A DNA stretch of 64,000 bases from Scandinavium sp036495715 (GCA_036495715.1 DASXML010000071.1:124001-188000), one strand, 5' to 3'. Counted from the stretch's first letter, positions 37,662 through 46,764 are shown. Notes: a model not told the origin generated them from the letters alone. Translations and numbers: made by a program.

Positions 37662-39470
37662 ATGTCACTCCATAAATTATATGGTCGTCAGCTGTCAGCG
37701 CTGAGTTTATGTCTGACACTTGCATGCGCTCCACTGTTTAGCGTTCAGGCCGACGAGCCTGAACTGGTGCCTACCGACGGCTCAGCCACGCTGGGTGATA
37801 CGTCACAGGCGTTGACGCAAACGGAAGGGCAAACGACTGCCGTCGCGATGATGGCGGGGATTCAACCGCTTCCTGAAGGCGCGGCTGCGAAAAGTCGGGC
37901 TGATATTCAGGCACTTCTTCCTTCTCATTACATACCGGTATACATGAATCAGCTGGCTGCCTTGTATGCCGCCAGAACGATGAAGCCGATGTGGGAAAAT
38001 CGTGATGCCGTGCAGGCATTTCAGCAGCAGCTGGCTGAAGTGGCTATTGCCGGTTTCCAGCCACAGTTCACGCAGTGGGTCGAGTTACTGACCGATCCTG
38101 CCGTCAGCGGAATGGCACGAGATGTGGTGCTTTCTGACGCGATGATGGGTTATCTCCAGTTCATCAGTAGCATTCCTGTGCAGGGTAATCGCTGGTTATA
38201 CAGCGATAAGCCTTATACGCTGTCCACGCCGCCGCTGTCGGTGATCAATCAGTGGCAATTGGCGCTGGATAACGGTGTTCTGCCGCAGTTCGTTGCGAGC
38301 CTCACGCCGCAGCACCCACAGTATGCCGCAATGCATCAGGCGTTATTGACACAGCTCACCGATTCTCGCCCGTGGCCGCAACTGACCAGCAGTGCCAAAC
38401 TGTCCCCAGGCCAGTGGAGCAAAGACGTTCCAGCATTACGTGAGATTTTACAGCGTACTGGGATGATGGACGCTGCACCCAACATTGCTTTGCCTGGTGA
38501 TAACACCGTGGTCAGCCCTTCTGCGGCACCGGTAACACAAGCAAAATCCAGCAATACCAAGCCTGCCGTTTACGATCGTCAATTAGTGGATGCGGTGAAA
38601 CGCTTTCAGACGTGGCAGGGGCTAGGTGCTGATGGCGTTATCGGCCAATCTACGCGTGACTGGCTGAATGTCAGCCCAGCGCAGCGGGCAGGGGTGCTGG
38701 CGCTCAATATTCAGCGTCTGCGCCTGTTGCCGGGCAAACTGTCCACCGGCATTATGGTGAATATTCCGGCTTATTCATTGGTGTATTACCTCGAGGGTAA
38801 TCAGGTGCTGGCATCGCGTGTAATTGTGGGACGTCCGGATCGCAAAACGCCGATGATGAGCAGTGCGTTAAACAACGTAGTGGTGAACCCGCCGTGGAAC
38901 GTACCGCCAACGCTTGCCCGTAAGGATATTCTGCCGAAGGTGCAGAACGATCCGGGTTATCTCGAGAGTCATGGCTATACGATGATGCGCGGCTGGAACA
39001 GCAAAGAGGCCATCAACCCTTATCAGGTGGACTGGTCAACGATTACCGCATCTAACCTGCCGTTCCGCTTCCAGCAGGCACCCGGTGTGCGCAACTCGCT
39101 TGGGCGTTATAAGTTCAATATGCCAAGTTCAGATGCTATTTATCTGCACGATACGCCAAACCACAACCTGTTCCAGAAAGATACGCGAGCGCTCAGCTCC
39201 GGCTGTGTGCGCGTGAACAAGGCGTCAGAACTTGCCAATATGCTGTTGCAGGATGCGGGCTGGAACGACTCGCGGATTTCCGATGCCCTGAAAGAAGGGA
39301 ACACCCGGTACGTGAATATCCGCCAGAATATCCCGGTTAACCTCTATTATCTGACGGCCTTTGTTGGCGCGGATGGGCGGGCGCAATATCGTACAGATAT
39401 TTACAATTACGATCTCCCCGCGCGATCTGGCGCACAAATTCTGCCTAAAGCGGAACAATTAATCAGGTAA
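37662..39470 (+). CDS. ldtD: L,D-transpeptidase LdtD
   Basis: Periplasmic enzyme (YcbB) forming 3-3 crosslinks between meso-diaminopimelate residues of peptidoglycan; in E. coli it is induced by envelope stress and can bypass beta-lactam-blocked enzymes. The start at 37662 gives 602 residues (E. coli 615) with signal-like MSLHKLYGRQLSALSLCLTL ending near QADE; an upstream 50-codon open stretch has no family support. A peptidoglycan-binding domain lies near 308-345 (VDAVKRFQTWQGLGADGVIG), then the YkuD domain with catalytic Cys515 in SSGCVRVNK and histidine in YLHDTPNHN. The shorter length reflects a trimmed linker near 285-300. Confidence 0.96.
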   Translation: MSLHKLYGRQLSALSLCLTLACAPLFSVQADEPELVPTDGSATLGDTSQALTQTEGQTTAVAMMAGIQPLPEGAAAKSRADIQALLPSHYIPVYMNQLAALYAARTMKPMWENRDAVQAFQQQLAEVAIAGFQPQFTQWVELLTDPAVSGMARDVVLSDAMMGYLQFISSIPVQGNRWLYSDKPYTLSTPPLSVINQWQLALDNGVLPQFVASLTPQHPQYAAMHQALLTQLTDSRPWPQLTSSAKLSPGQWSKDVPALREILQRTGMMDAAPNIALPGDNTVVSPSAAPVTQAKSSNTKPAVYDRQLVDAVKRFQTWQGLGADGVIGQSTRDWLNVSPAQRAGVLALNIQRLRLLPGKLSTGIMVNIPAYSLVYYLEGNQVLASRVIVGRPDRKTPMMSSALNNVVVNPPWNVPPTLARKDILPKVQNDPGYLESHGYTMMRGWNSKEAINPYQVDWSTITASNLPFRFQQAPGVRNSLGRYKFNMPSSDAIYLHDTPNHNLFQKDTRALSSGCVRVNKASELANMLLQDAGWNDSRISDALKEGNTRYVNIRQNIPVNLYYLTAFVGADGRAQYRTDIYNYDLPARSGAQILPKAEQLIR

Positions 39471-39650
39471 ATGAAGTAGTTCAGACAATTCAGGTGTCGT
39501 ATGATTTAGTCACTTAGGGGCAGCAGAGCTGCAAGGCCCATATTGACTGGGGTTAGGGGACCTTGACGCCGCTTCTTTCGGCAGTTAAGGTGCCCTTCGT
39601 GCGCCAGAAGTGCATAAATAACGACCACTTTACTTGTAGACCTGATTATC

Positions 39651-40202
39651 ATGGACAAATTCGACGCTAATCGCCGCAAATTGCTGGCGCTGGGTGGTGT
39701 TGCGCTAGGCGCAGCGGCTATCCTGCCGACACCAGCATTTGCTACCCTCTCGACACCACGCCCGCGTGTTTTGACGCTTAATAACCTGCACACCGGTGAA
39801 TCGCTCAAGGCGGAGTTTTTCGATGGCAGAGGCTATATTCAGGATGAATTAGCAAGACTCAATCATTTTTTCCGTGACTATCGCGCGAATAAAATGACAT
39901 CCATTGATCCGAAACTGTTTGACCATCTGTACCGTCTGCAGGGATTGCTAGGAACCAACAAACCTGTGCAATTGATCTCAGGGTATCGTTCATTAGATAC
40001 CAATGATGAATTGCGCGCGCGTAGCCGCGGTGTAGCAAAACACAGCTATCACACCAAAGGCCAGGCGATGGATTTTCATATTGAAGGCGTTTCGTTAAGC
40101 AATATTCGCAAAGCTGCGTTATCTATGCGCGCAGGTGGTGTAGGATATTACCCACGTAGTAACTTTGTGCATATTGATACCGGGCCGGTGAGGACCTGGT
40201 AA
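39651..40202 (+). CDS. mepK: murein DD-endopeptidase MepK
   Basis: M15-family peptidase (YcbK) that cleaves peptidoglycan crosslinks, including 3-3 links, to allow wall growth. The 183 residues (E. coli 182) begin with a twin-arginine-like export signal, NRRKLLALGGVALGAAA at 6-22, with cleavage likely near AFA. Zinc-site motifs are SGYRS near 107, HSYHTKGQAMDFHIEG near 128 and NFVHIDTGPVR near 171. The ATG has almost no ribosome site, a feature to note. It follows ldtD, and the pairing of a 3-3 crosslinker with a 3-3 cleaver is meaningful. Confidence 0.96.
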   Translation: MDKFDANRRKLLALGGVALGAAAILPTPAFATLSTPRPRVLTLNNLHTGESLKAEFFDGRGYIQDELARLNHFFRDYRANKMTSIDPKLFDHLYRLQGLLGTNKPVQLISGYRSLDTNDELRARSRGVAKHSYHTKGQAMDFHIEGVSLSNIRKAALSMRAGGVGYYPRSNFVHIDTGPVRTW

Positions 40203-40217
40203 CGAAACAGGAGCATC

Positions 40218-40865
40218 ATGAACTATCGTATTATTCCGGTTACGGCTTTCGCCCAGAATTGTTCACTCATCTGGTGTGAGCAGACTAAACTCGCCGCACT
40301 GGTGGATCCGGGCGGCGATGCTGATCGTATCAAAGAAGAAGTGACCGCTGCCGGCGTGACACTCATGCAGATCCTGCTGACCCACGGTCATCTCGATCAC
40401 GTGGGAGCCGCCGCAGAACTGGCAGAGCATTATGGTGTGCCAGTTATCGGACCGGAAAAAGAAGATGAGTTCTGGCTCACAGGGCTGCCGGCACAAAGCC
40501 GGATGTTCGGCCTTGACGATTGTCAGCCGTTGACGCCAGATCGCTGGCTGAACGAAGGCGAAACGGTAAGTGTCGGTAACGTCAGCTTGCAGGTTTTGCA
40601 TTGCCCGGGCCATACGCCAGGTCACATCGTCTTTTTCGACGCAGTTTCGCAGCTGCTGATTTCAGGCGATGTTATCTTTAAAGGCGGAGTAGGGCGCAGT
40701 GATTTCCCGCGCGGCGATCATGGGCAGTTAATCGATTCGATTAAGCGTAAATTATTGCCGCTTGGCGATGCCGTGAGTTTTATTCCCGGACACGGTCCGA
40801 TGTCAACGCTCGGCCATGAGCGGTTGCATAATCCTTTCCTGCAGGACGAAATGCCGGTCTGGTAA
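40218..40865 (+). CDS. gloC: type II hydroxyacylglutathione hydrolase GloC
   Basis: Metallo-beta-lactamase-fold thioesterase (YcbL), a secondary glyoxalase II acting on S-lactoylglutathione. It is 215 residues, as in E. coli. Metal ligands are visible as LTHGHLDHVGAA near 55, HCPGHTPGHIVFF near 126, SGDVIFKGGVGRSDFPRGD near 148 and FIPGHGPMS near 191. It starts 15 bases after mepK with GGAG, so the two are likely cotranscribed. A shared terminator follows, facing aspC. Confidence 0.95.
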   Translation: MNYRIIPVTAFAQNCSLIWCEQTKLAALVDPGGDADRIKEEVTAAGVTLMQILLTHGHLDHVGAAAELAEHYGVPVIGPEKEDEFWLTGLPAQSRMFGLDDCQPLTPDRWLNEGETVSVGNVSLQVLHCPGHTPGHIVFFDAVSQLLISGDVIFKGGVGRSDFPRGDHGQLIDSIKRKLLPLGDAVSFIPGHGPMSTLGHERLHNPFLQDEMPVW

Positions 40866-40874
40866 AGACAAAAC

Positions 40875-40904
40875 ATAAAAAAGGCCGCTTTCGCGGCCTT
40901 TTTC
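40875..40904. terminator. Bidirectional terminator between gloC and aspC
   Basis: AAAAAAGGCCGC-tttc-GCGGCCTTTTT has A and T runs on both sides, so it can serve gloC on the plus strand and aspC on the minus strand. Confidence 0.93.
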
Positions 40905-40916
40905 GTATCGCCAGAA

Positions 40917-42107
40917 CTACAGCACGGCGACGATGGCTTCGCACAGTGGAGACATATTGTCAGGCGTCATGCCTGCCACGTTGATGCGCCCGGATGCCAC
41001 AGCATAAACCCCAAACTCTTCACGAAGACGCAGCACCTGATCTTTAGTCAGGCCGCTGAACGAAAACATGCCGTTTTGTTTGATGATAAAGCTGAAATCA
41101 CGGTTAGCCCCTTTCTCCGCCAGCGTGTTAACAAACAGCTGACGCATGCGCTGGATACGCTGACGCATATCGGTCAGTTCCTGTTCCCAGATAGCACGCA
41201 GCGCGTCATTACTGAGAATGGTCGCGACGACTGCCGCACCGTGCGCAGGTGGATTGGAGTAGTTGGCACGGATTACCGCTTTCATCTGGCTGAAAGCGCG
41301 GTCAACGGTGTCTGCATCGGCAGAAACCAGCGTACAGGCACCGACGCGCTCATTGTACAGACCAAAGTTTTTAGAGAATGAACTGGCAACCAGCAGTTCT
41401 TGATGGACGGCAGCGAATGCGCGCAGGCCTTCCGCATCTTCTTCCAGACCACGAGCAAAGCCCTGGTAGGCGAAATCAAACAGCGGCAGCCAACCTTTTT
41501 CAACAGAAAGCTTCGCGAGCTGTTCCCACTGCTCTAACGTAGGATCGATCCCGGTTGGGTTGTGGCAGCAACCGTGGAACAGCACGACGTCACCCGCCTG
41601 GGCGCCGTTCAGGCTTGCTACCAGACCGTCGAAATCGAGCGCATGCTGTTCGGCGTTGTAATAGGTATATTCACAGACTTCCAGCCCGGCAGAATTGAAC
41701 ACGCCTTTGTGGTTCGGCCAGCTTGGGTTGCTGACCCACACGCGCTTCACGTCAGTGTTTTTAGCGAGAAAATCTGCGGCCACACGAAGTGCACCGGTAC
41801 CGCCTGGGGTTTGTGCCGTACGTGCGCGTTTCTCACTCACAATCGCGCTGCCTTTCCCGAACAACAGCTCCTGCGTGCAGCGCCCAAATTCTGGAATACC
41901 GTCAATGCCGAGGTAGTTTTTGGTTGTTTCATTTTCCAGCAGATAAAGCTCCGCTTTTTTCACGCTGGTCAGTACCGGGGTTTTCCCGGTTTCATCTTTG
42001 TAAACACCAATCCCAAGGTTAATTTTCTCTGGGCGGTCATCGACACGAAACAGATCGGCCAGGCCCAAAATGGGGTCGGCAGGGGCAGCGGTAATGTTCT
42101 CAAACAT
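40917..42107 (-). CDS. aspC: aspartate aminotransferase
   Basis: PLP enzyme interconverting aspartate/2-oxoglutarate and oxaloacetate/glutamate. It has 396 residues, the E. coli length. The PLP lysine lies in VASSFSKNFGLYNERVG near 246. The DFAYQGFARGLEEDA segment near 215 and GRINVAGM near 374, which contains the carboxylate-binding arginine, are family features. Convergent with gloC. The 184-base gap upstream contains a weak match to a PurR operator, discussed as a finding. Confidence 0.98.
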   Translation of the reverse strand: MFENITAAPADPILGLADLFRVDDRPEKINLGIGVYKDETGKTPVLTSVKKAELYLLENETTKNYLGIDGIPEFGRCTQELLFGKGSAIVSEKRARTAQTPGGTGALRVAADFLAKNTDVKRVWVSNPSWPNHKGVFNSAGLEVCEYTYYNAEQHALDFDGLVASLNGAQAGDVVLFHGCCHNPTGIDPTLEQWEQLAKLSVEKGWLPLFDFAYQGFARGLEEDAEGLRAFAAVHQELLVASSFSKNFGLYNERVGACTLVSADADTVDRAFSQMKAVIRANYSNPPAHGAAVVATILSNDALRAIWEQELTDMRQRIQRMRQLFVNTLAEKGANRDFSFIIKQNGMFSFSGLTKDQVLRLREEFGVYAVASGRINVAGMTPDNMSPLCEAIVAVL

Positions 42108-42235
42108 GACGAGGTTCCATTGTGGTTACTGAAGGAAATTCCGCTATCAGGTTAACGGGTGAATTACGAAAAGCCAACCGTTTGCGACAAAAAGCGAGGG
42201 GCTTTTCAAAAGTCACTATTATTTACTGCCAGATA

Positions 42236-42260
42236 TAAAAAAACAGGGCCGAAGCCCTGT
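42236..42260 (-). terminator. Rho-independent terminator of ompF
   Basis: On the minus strand ACAGGGC-ttcg-GCCCTGT followed by a long T run, 31 bases after the porin stop codon. Confidence 0.93.
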
Positions 42261-42291
42261 CTTTCATGCATATAACAAAGTGGCGTACTGA

Positions 42292-43386
42292 TTAGAACTG
42301 GTAAGTCACACCCACGGCAGCCATATCGTCGTTGCCGTTGATGCCACCCACGGACTGAGCGTAATCGCTGTCTTTGTCCAGCAGGTTGATGTAGTAGTCA
42401 GCCCACATGTTGAAGTTTTTGTTGAAGTAGTAAGTACCGCCAACCTGGATGAATTTCGCCAGGTCTGCATCGCCACCGTTGAAGGTGCCAGAAGCAGGCA
42501 GGTCTTTACCTTTGGTCTGAACGTAAGAGATTGCTGGACGCAGACCGAAGTCGAACTGGTACTGAGCAACAACTTCGAAGTTCTGGGTTTTGTTAGCGAA
42601 GTTGCCAGCGTTGTCCAGAGTGGTATTCAGGGTTTCAGCGTAGGTTGCTGCCAGGTAGACGTTGTTCGCGTCATACTTCGCACCAAGGCCCCATGCCTGA
42701 GCGTGATCACCGTTTTCATCTTTCTTCTGGTCTACGGTACGGTTCGAGTTGCTGTAAGAACCGATCAGGCCAAAGCCTTCACCGAAATCGTAACCCAGGG
42801 AGTAACCTACGCCGTCGCCGTTGGAGGTTTTAACATCTGCGCCACGGTCGTTTTTGCCCTGGTACTGAACACCGAAGTGCAGGCCGTCAACCAGACCGAA
42901 GAAATCGCTGTTGCGGTAGGTCAGCAGACCGGTGCTACGGCTGGTCATGAAGTTATCAACGTGGTTGCCAGCCCAGGTCATGCCTGAGAAGGACGGCGCC
43001 ATATCGGTGTAAGAACCTACATCGTAAACGATACCGTAGTTACGACCGTAGTCGATAGCACCTGCGTCTGTGAATTTCAGACCTGCGAAGGCCAGACGGG
43101 TTTTGTTCGCCTGTGAACCTTCTGGGGTGTTAGCCATCGCACGGTATTCCCACTGGCCGTAACCGGTCAGCATGTTGTTGATCTGAGTTTCACCTTTGAA
43201 ACCGATCTGAGCGTAGGTACCGTCGGCATTATTGGTGTCGCCGCTGGTGACGAAGTCACGTTCGCCGTTCACTTTGCCGTAGAAGTCCAGCTTATTACCG
43301 GTCTTGTTATAGATCTCTGCTGCGTTTGCCGCACCAGCTACCAGCAGTGCAGGGATAACCACTGCCAGAATATTGCGCTTCATCAT
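42292..43386 (-). CDS. ompF: OmpF-type trimeric porin with altered eyelet
   Basis: General outer-membrane diffusion porin at the ompF locus (between aspC and asnS). The 364 residues begin with a 22-residue signal peptide (MMKRNILAVVIPALLVAGAA, then NA), mature start AEIYNK, and end with the C-terminal phenylalanine YQF needed for assembly. A 16-strand barrel with 8 loops is expected. Aligned to mature E. coli OmpF, the constriction zone keeps Lys16, Arg82, Asp113 and Arg132, but Arg42 is Gln (GTYAQIGFKGE) and Glu117 is Ser (TDMAPSFSG in place of TDMLPEFGG). Loops 3 to 5 are also diverged. It is likely regulated by OmpR from boxes upstream, and its message may be targeted by a MicF-type small RNA. 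Confidence 0.95.
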   Translation of the reverse strand: MMKRNILAVVIPALLVAGAANAAEIYNKTGNKLDFYGKVNGERDFVTSGDTNNADGTYAQIGFKGETQINNMLTGYGQWEYRAMANTPEGSQANKTRLAFAGLKFTDAGAIDYGRNYGIVYDVGSYTDMAPSFSGMTWAGNHVDNFMTSRSTGLLTYRNSDFFGLVDGLHFGVQYQGKNDRGADVKTSNGDGVGYSLGYDFGEGFGLIGSYSNSNRTVDQKKDENGDHAQAWGLGAKYDANNVYLAATYAETLNTTLDNAGNFANKTQNFEVVAQYQFDFGLRPAISYVQTKGKDLPASGTFNGGDADLAKFIQVGGTYYFNKNFNMWADYYINLLDKDSDYAQSVGGINGNDDMAAVGVTYQF

Positions 43387-43945
43387 TATTTATTACCCTC
43401 ATTAGGTTTTTTTTATGAACACTTGCCACTGCCATCAATAAATTTCGTCAATAAATATTTACGGAACTATTGATGAGAGTTTGGTGTCTTTCTGTGTCTG
43501 AGAGGCATATTTCCATTCATAACAACGTTTCGCTAGCCTGAAAGTGCTACAAATATCGTAAATGAGTAACAAAAAGAAATTATGTGTAATAATTTATGTA
43601 AATAAGGGAACTTTGTGAACCACCTCAAACTTCCTTGATAGATGCTGAATAAGTAATCAATTCTATATTCATCTATATGAAAAGCTTATATTTAATTTTT
43701 ACAACGGCTTTTTCTCTCTAAGAACGCTTCTCATCTCGCTTTTTGTTGACGCCAAATCTTAGCTATTCGTGCGCGTTGCTGGTGGTTACTTTGTATGCTA
43801 AGCCCAGGGGCTTTACTTAAGTTCCATAGATGTATTGCTGGAAATATGTGCAGAAGTATTGCAGGACATAGGGTGTAACATTTGACTTAGGGAAGGGGGT
43901 TGATGTTTATCTTTGTAGAAATTTGTTCACAAACTCTGACAAAGA
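43387..43945 (-). promoter_or_regulatory. ompF upstream regulatory region
   Basis: Most of the 604-base gap between ompF and asnS. From ompF outward it holds a leader of about 100 bases, OmpR boxes (listed separately), then AT-rich DNA from 43620 to 43760, where E. coli has a distant OmpR site and IHF binding. I see no gene in the rest; small open frames there lack family features. Confidence 0.7.
43532..43606 (-). promoter_or_regulatory. OmpR boxes and core promoter of ompF
   Basis: Read on the minus strand, this contains segments close to E. coli ompF control DNA in the same order: an F1-like TTTACATAAATTATTACA, an F2-like TTTCTTTTTGTTAC and an F3-like TTTGTAGCACTTTC, followed by GCTAGCGAAACGTTGTTATG just downstream. 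This matches the E. coli OmpR sites at -100 to -40. The boxes are visible; OmpR binding is inferred. Confidence 0.8.
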
Positions 43946-43975
43946 CAAAAAAAAGCCAGCAGAGTTGCTGGCTTT
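43946..43975 (-). terminator. Rho-independent terminator of asnS
   Basis: On the minus strand AAAGCCAGCA-actc-TGCTGGCTTT followed by T, 15 bases after the asnS stop. Confidence 0.93.
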
Positions 43976-43990
43976 CATTGGGATGTAAAT

Positions 43991-45391
43991 TTAGAAACTA
44001 GCGTTACGCGGTGTGCGCGGGAACGCAATCACGTCACGAACGTTTTGCACGCCAGTAACGTAAGCAATCAGACGCTCGAAACCAAGACCGAAGCCTGAAT
44101 GTGGCACGGTGCCGTAACGGCGCAGGTCGCGATACCAGCTATAGTCTTCTTTATTGAGACCCATTTCTGCCAGGCGTGCGTCGAGAACATCCAGACGCTC
44201 TTCACGCTGGGATCCACCGATAATTTCACCAATACCTGGTGCCAGAACATCCATCGCAGCAACGGTTTTACCGTCGTCGTTAAGGCGCATGTAGAAAGCT
44301 TTGATGTCTTTCGGGTAGTTTTTGACAACGACCGGAGCCTGGAAGTGTTTCTCTGCCAGGTAGCGCTCATGCTCAGACGAGAGGTCAACGCCCCAGAACA
44401 CGGGGTTTTCAAAGGTCTGACCGCAGTTTTCCAGAATGGTGATCGCGTCGGTGTAATCGACCTGCGCGAAATCAGCATCCACAAAACGTTCCAGACGAGT
44501 GATAGCTTCGCTATCTACGCGCTCAGCGAAGAATTTCATGTCATCGGCACGTTCTTCCAGGACTGCTTTGAAAACATATTTCAGCATGGCTTCAGCCAGT
44601 GCGGCATTGTCTTCAAGGTCGGCAAACGCAACTTCCGGCTCCAACATCCAGAACTCGGCCAGATGACGACTGGTGTTTGAGTTTTCAGCGCGGAAAGTTG
44701 GGCCAAAGGTGTAAATCTTGGACAGTGCACAAGCGTAAGTTTCGCCATTCAACTGCCCGGATACGGTCAGGAACGCTTCACGACCAAAGAAGTCTTTGTC
44801 GTAATCCACTTTGCCCTGATCGTTACGCGGCAGGTTTTCCATATCCAGCGTAGAGACGCGGAACATTTCACCCGCGCCTTCGGTGTCAGAAGCCGTAATC
44901 AGCGGGGTGGAAACCCAGAAATAACCCTGCTCGTGGAAGAAGCGGTGCAACGCTTGTGCCAGCGTGTGGCGAACGCGCGCGACGGCACCAATCAGGTTAG
45001 TGCGCGGGCGCAAGTGAGCAACTTCACGGAGGTACTCAATGCTGTGGCGTTTTGCCGCCATCGGATAGGTATCCGGATCTTCGACCCAGCCGGTCACTTC
45101 AACGTGAGAAGCCTGAATTTCAAAACTCTGGCCCTGGCCCTGAGACGCCACCACAATGCCGGTAATAATTACTGAGCAGCCAGTGGTCAGACGCAACACT
45201 TCCTGATTGTAATTGGGCAGAGAATTACTGACGACGGCCTGTACTGGATCAAAGCAGGAACCGTCATAAACGGCGAGGAATGAAAAACCAGCTTTTGAAT
45301 CTCGACGGGTACGCACCCATCCGCGCACGGTGACTTCGCTGTCAGCGGCTACGCGGCCCTGGAGTACGTCGGCTACAGGCACAACGCTCAT
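43991..45391 (-). CDS. asnS: asparaginyl-tRNA synthetase
   Basis: Class IIb aminoacyl-tRNA synthetase charging tRNA-Asn. It has 466 residues, the standard length. An N-terminal OB-fold anticodon-binding domain is at about 18-100 (VRGWVRTRRDSKAGFSFLAV), then the catalytic domain with motif 2 FRAENSNTSRHLAEFWMLEPE from about 234 and motif 3 GFGLGFERLIAYVTGVQNV near 430. It ends PRTPRNASF, as in the family. Single gene on the minus strand with its own terminator. Confidence 0.98.
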   Translation of the reverse strand: MSVVPVADVLQGRVAADSEVTVRGWVRTRRDSKAGFSFLAVYDGSCFDPVQAVVSNSLPNYNQEVLRLTTGCSVIITGIVVASQGQGQSFEIQASHVEVTGWVEDPDTYPMAAKRHSIEYLREVAHLRPRTNLIGAVARVRHTLAQALHRFFHEQGYFWVSTPLITASDTEGAGEMFRVSTLDMENLPRNDQGKVDYDKDFFGREAFLTVSGQLNGETYACALSKIYTFGPTFRAENSNTSRHLAEFWMLEPEVAFADLEDNAALAEAMLKYVFKAVLEERADDMKFFAERVDSEAITRLERFVDADFAQVDYTDAITILENCGQTFENPVFWGVDLSSEHERYLAEKHFQAPVVVKNYPKDIKAFYMRLNDDGKTVAAMDVLAPGIGEIIGGSQREERLDVLDARLAEMGLNKEDYSWYRDLRRYGTVPHSGFGLGFERLIAYVTGVQNVRDVIAFPRTPRNASF

Positions 45392-45531
45392 ATTTATCTC
45401 TCTGTTAGTAGTCCAGAATAAAGTTATCGTTTTCCACCCGAAAAAGGGGGGATCTCTATGTTACCTGTCATCTTTCATGAGACAAGAGGAAATCGTAGCG
45501 AGACGGGGAGAATTGAGAAAATAATAAGAAG

Positions 45532-45556
45532 AAGGGAGCCGCTGCGGCTCCCTTTT
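45532..45556 (-). terminator. Rho-independent terminator of pncB
   Basis: On the minus strand AAGGGAGCCGC-a-GCGGCTCCCTT, followed by a T-rich stretch, just after the pncB stop. Confidence 0.88.
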
Positions 45557-45561
45557 GGCGA

Positions 45562-46764
45562 TTAACTGGCCTTTTTTACCTGGGGCAGGTCGAAGGCTTT
45601 GCGCAAGGCGCGAACAAAAGCTTTATCGTGGCAGATAGTTTTGCCTGGGCTGTCGGACAATTTCGCCACCGGCCTGCCGTTACATTCCACCAGTTTAATC
45701 ACGATATTCAGCGGTTTCACCTGAGGGATATCACAGGTCAGGCGCGTGCCGATCCCGAAACTCAAATTCACTCGTGAGGAGAAGTGACGATACAGCTCAA
45801 CGGCTTTGTTAAGGTCGAGATTATCGGAGAACACCAGCACTTTACTCATTGGGTCAATGCCGAGCTTTTTGTAATGCGCAATGGCCTTCTCGCCCCATTC
45901 GAATGGATCCCCAGAGTCATGGCGCAGACCTTGATAGCGCTCGGCAAACTCAGGGCCGAAATCACGTAAGAAGGCATCCATCGTAATACAGTCGGTGAGG
46001 GCGATCCTCAACTGATCCGGGTATTCTTCCAGCCACGCGGCAAGCGCTACGCGTTGACTGGTGGCAAGATCCGGGCTGATTTGTTGATGCGCCTGGAACC
46101 ATTCATGTGCCTGTGTGCCCATTGGCGTCAACGACAGACGGCGAGCCAAATCGTAATTGCTTGTACCGATAAACCACGGCTCTTGTTGCAAACGTTCAAC
46201 AATGGCCTGCTGTACTTCGCGTGAAAAACGACGGCGGGTGCCGAAATCCATCAGGCGGAATCCGGACATGTCGATGTCCTGGGTGAGCTGATTAAACTCG
46301 ACCAGTTTGCGTTCAAGTGTCTCAAGCGCCAGTTCAACGCTGGCTTCCGGTGAGCGGTAGCGATGAACGATTTCGCTAATCACTGCCAGCAGCGGCACTT
46401 CCCACATAATAACTTCTCGCCACGGGCCTTCAAGGCGAATGTTTAATTTGCCGTTATCGTTACGAACGGAGACCTGCTGCGGGTTGTAGCGGAAATCACG
46501 CAGCCACTCCAGGTAATCCTGCTGAAAGAACGGCAGGCCGGAAAGCCACTGAAACTCGTCGTCCTGCAATCGCAGCGACTGCATCGCTTCGACTTGCTCG
46601 CGAATGGCGTCTGCGTAAATACCCAGCAGGTCGTCACCGCGGCAGCGGAATTCTGCAGCCACCTGAACATCATAATAATGATGGAAGACGGCCTGCTGCA
46701 TGTGCAGCTTATAAGCATCAGTATCAAGCAGAGTCTGCAAAACAGGGGAAGCAAATGGTGTCAT
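45562..46764 (-). CDS. pncB: nicotinate phosphoribosyltransferase
   Basis: First enzyme of NAD salvage from nicotinate (nicotinate plus PRPP, with ATP, to nicotinate mononucleotide). The start at 46764 gives 400 residues, the E. coli length; a frame seven codons longer is not supported. Family features are FGTRRRFSREVQ near 178, GTSNYDLARRL near 202, TPMGTQAHEWFQ near 215 with the phosphorylated histidine, RHDSGDP near 285 and the phosphoribose-binding GTRLTCDIPQ near 346. A NadR-like operator lies 29-46 bases upstream of the start, so repression by high NAD is expected. Divergent from pepN. Confidence 0.97.
   Translation of the reverse strand: MTPFASPVLQTLLDTDAYKLHMQQAVFHHYYDVQVAAEFRCRGDDLLGIYADAIREQVEAMQSLRLQDDEFQWLSGLPFFQQDYLEWLRDFRYNPQQVSVRNDNGKLNIRLEGPWREVIMWEVPLLAVISEIVHRYRSPEASVELALETLERKLVEFNQLTQDIDMSGFRLMDFGTRRRFSREVQQAIVERLQQEPWFIGTSNYDLARRLSLTPMGTQAHEWFQAHQQISPDLATSQRVALAAWLEEYPDQLRIALTDCITMDAFLRDFGPEFAERYQGLRHDSGDPFEWGEKAIAHYKKLGIDPMSKVLVFSDNLDLNKAVELYRHFSSRVNLSFGIGTRLTCDIPQVKPLNIVIKLVECNGRPVAKLSDSPGKTICHDKAFVRALRKAFDLPQVKKAS

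Noticed and set aside
43607..43945. Possible small RNA or short gene in the AT-rich ompF-asnS gap
   Set aside because: No promoter plus terminator pair on either strand, apart from the ompF and asnS signals, and no conserved peptide. It reads as ompF upstream control DNA.
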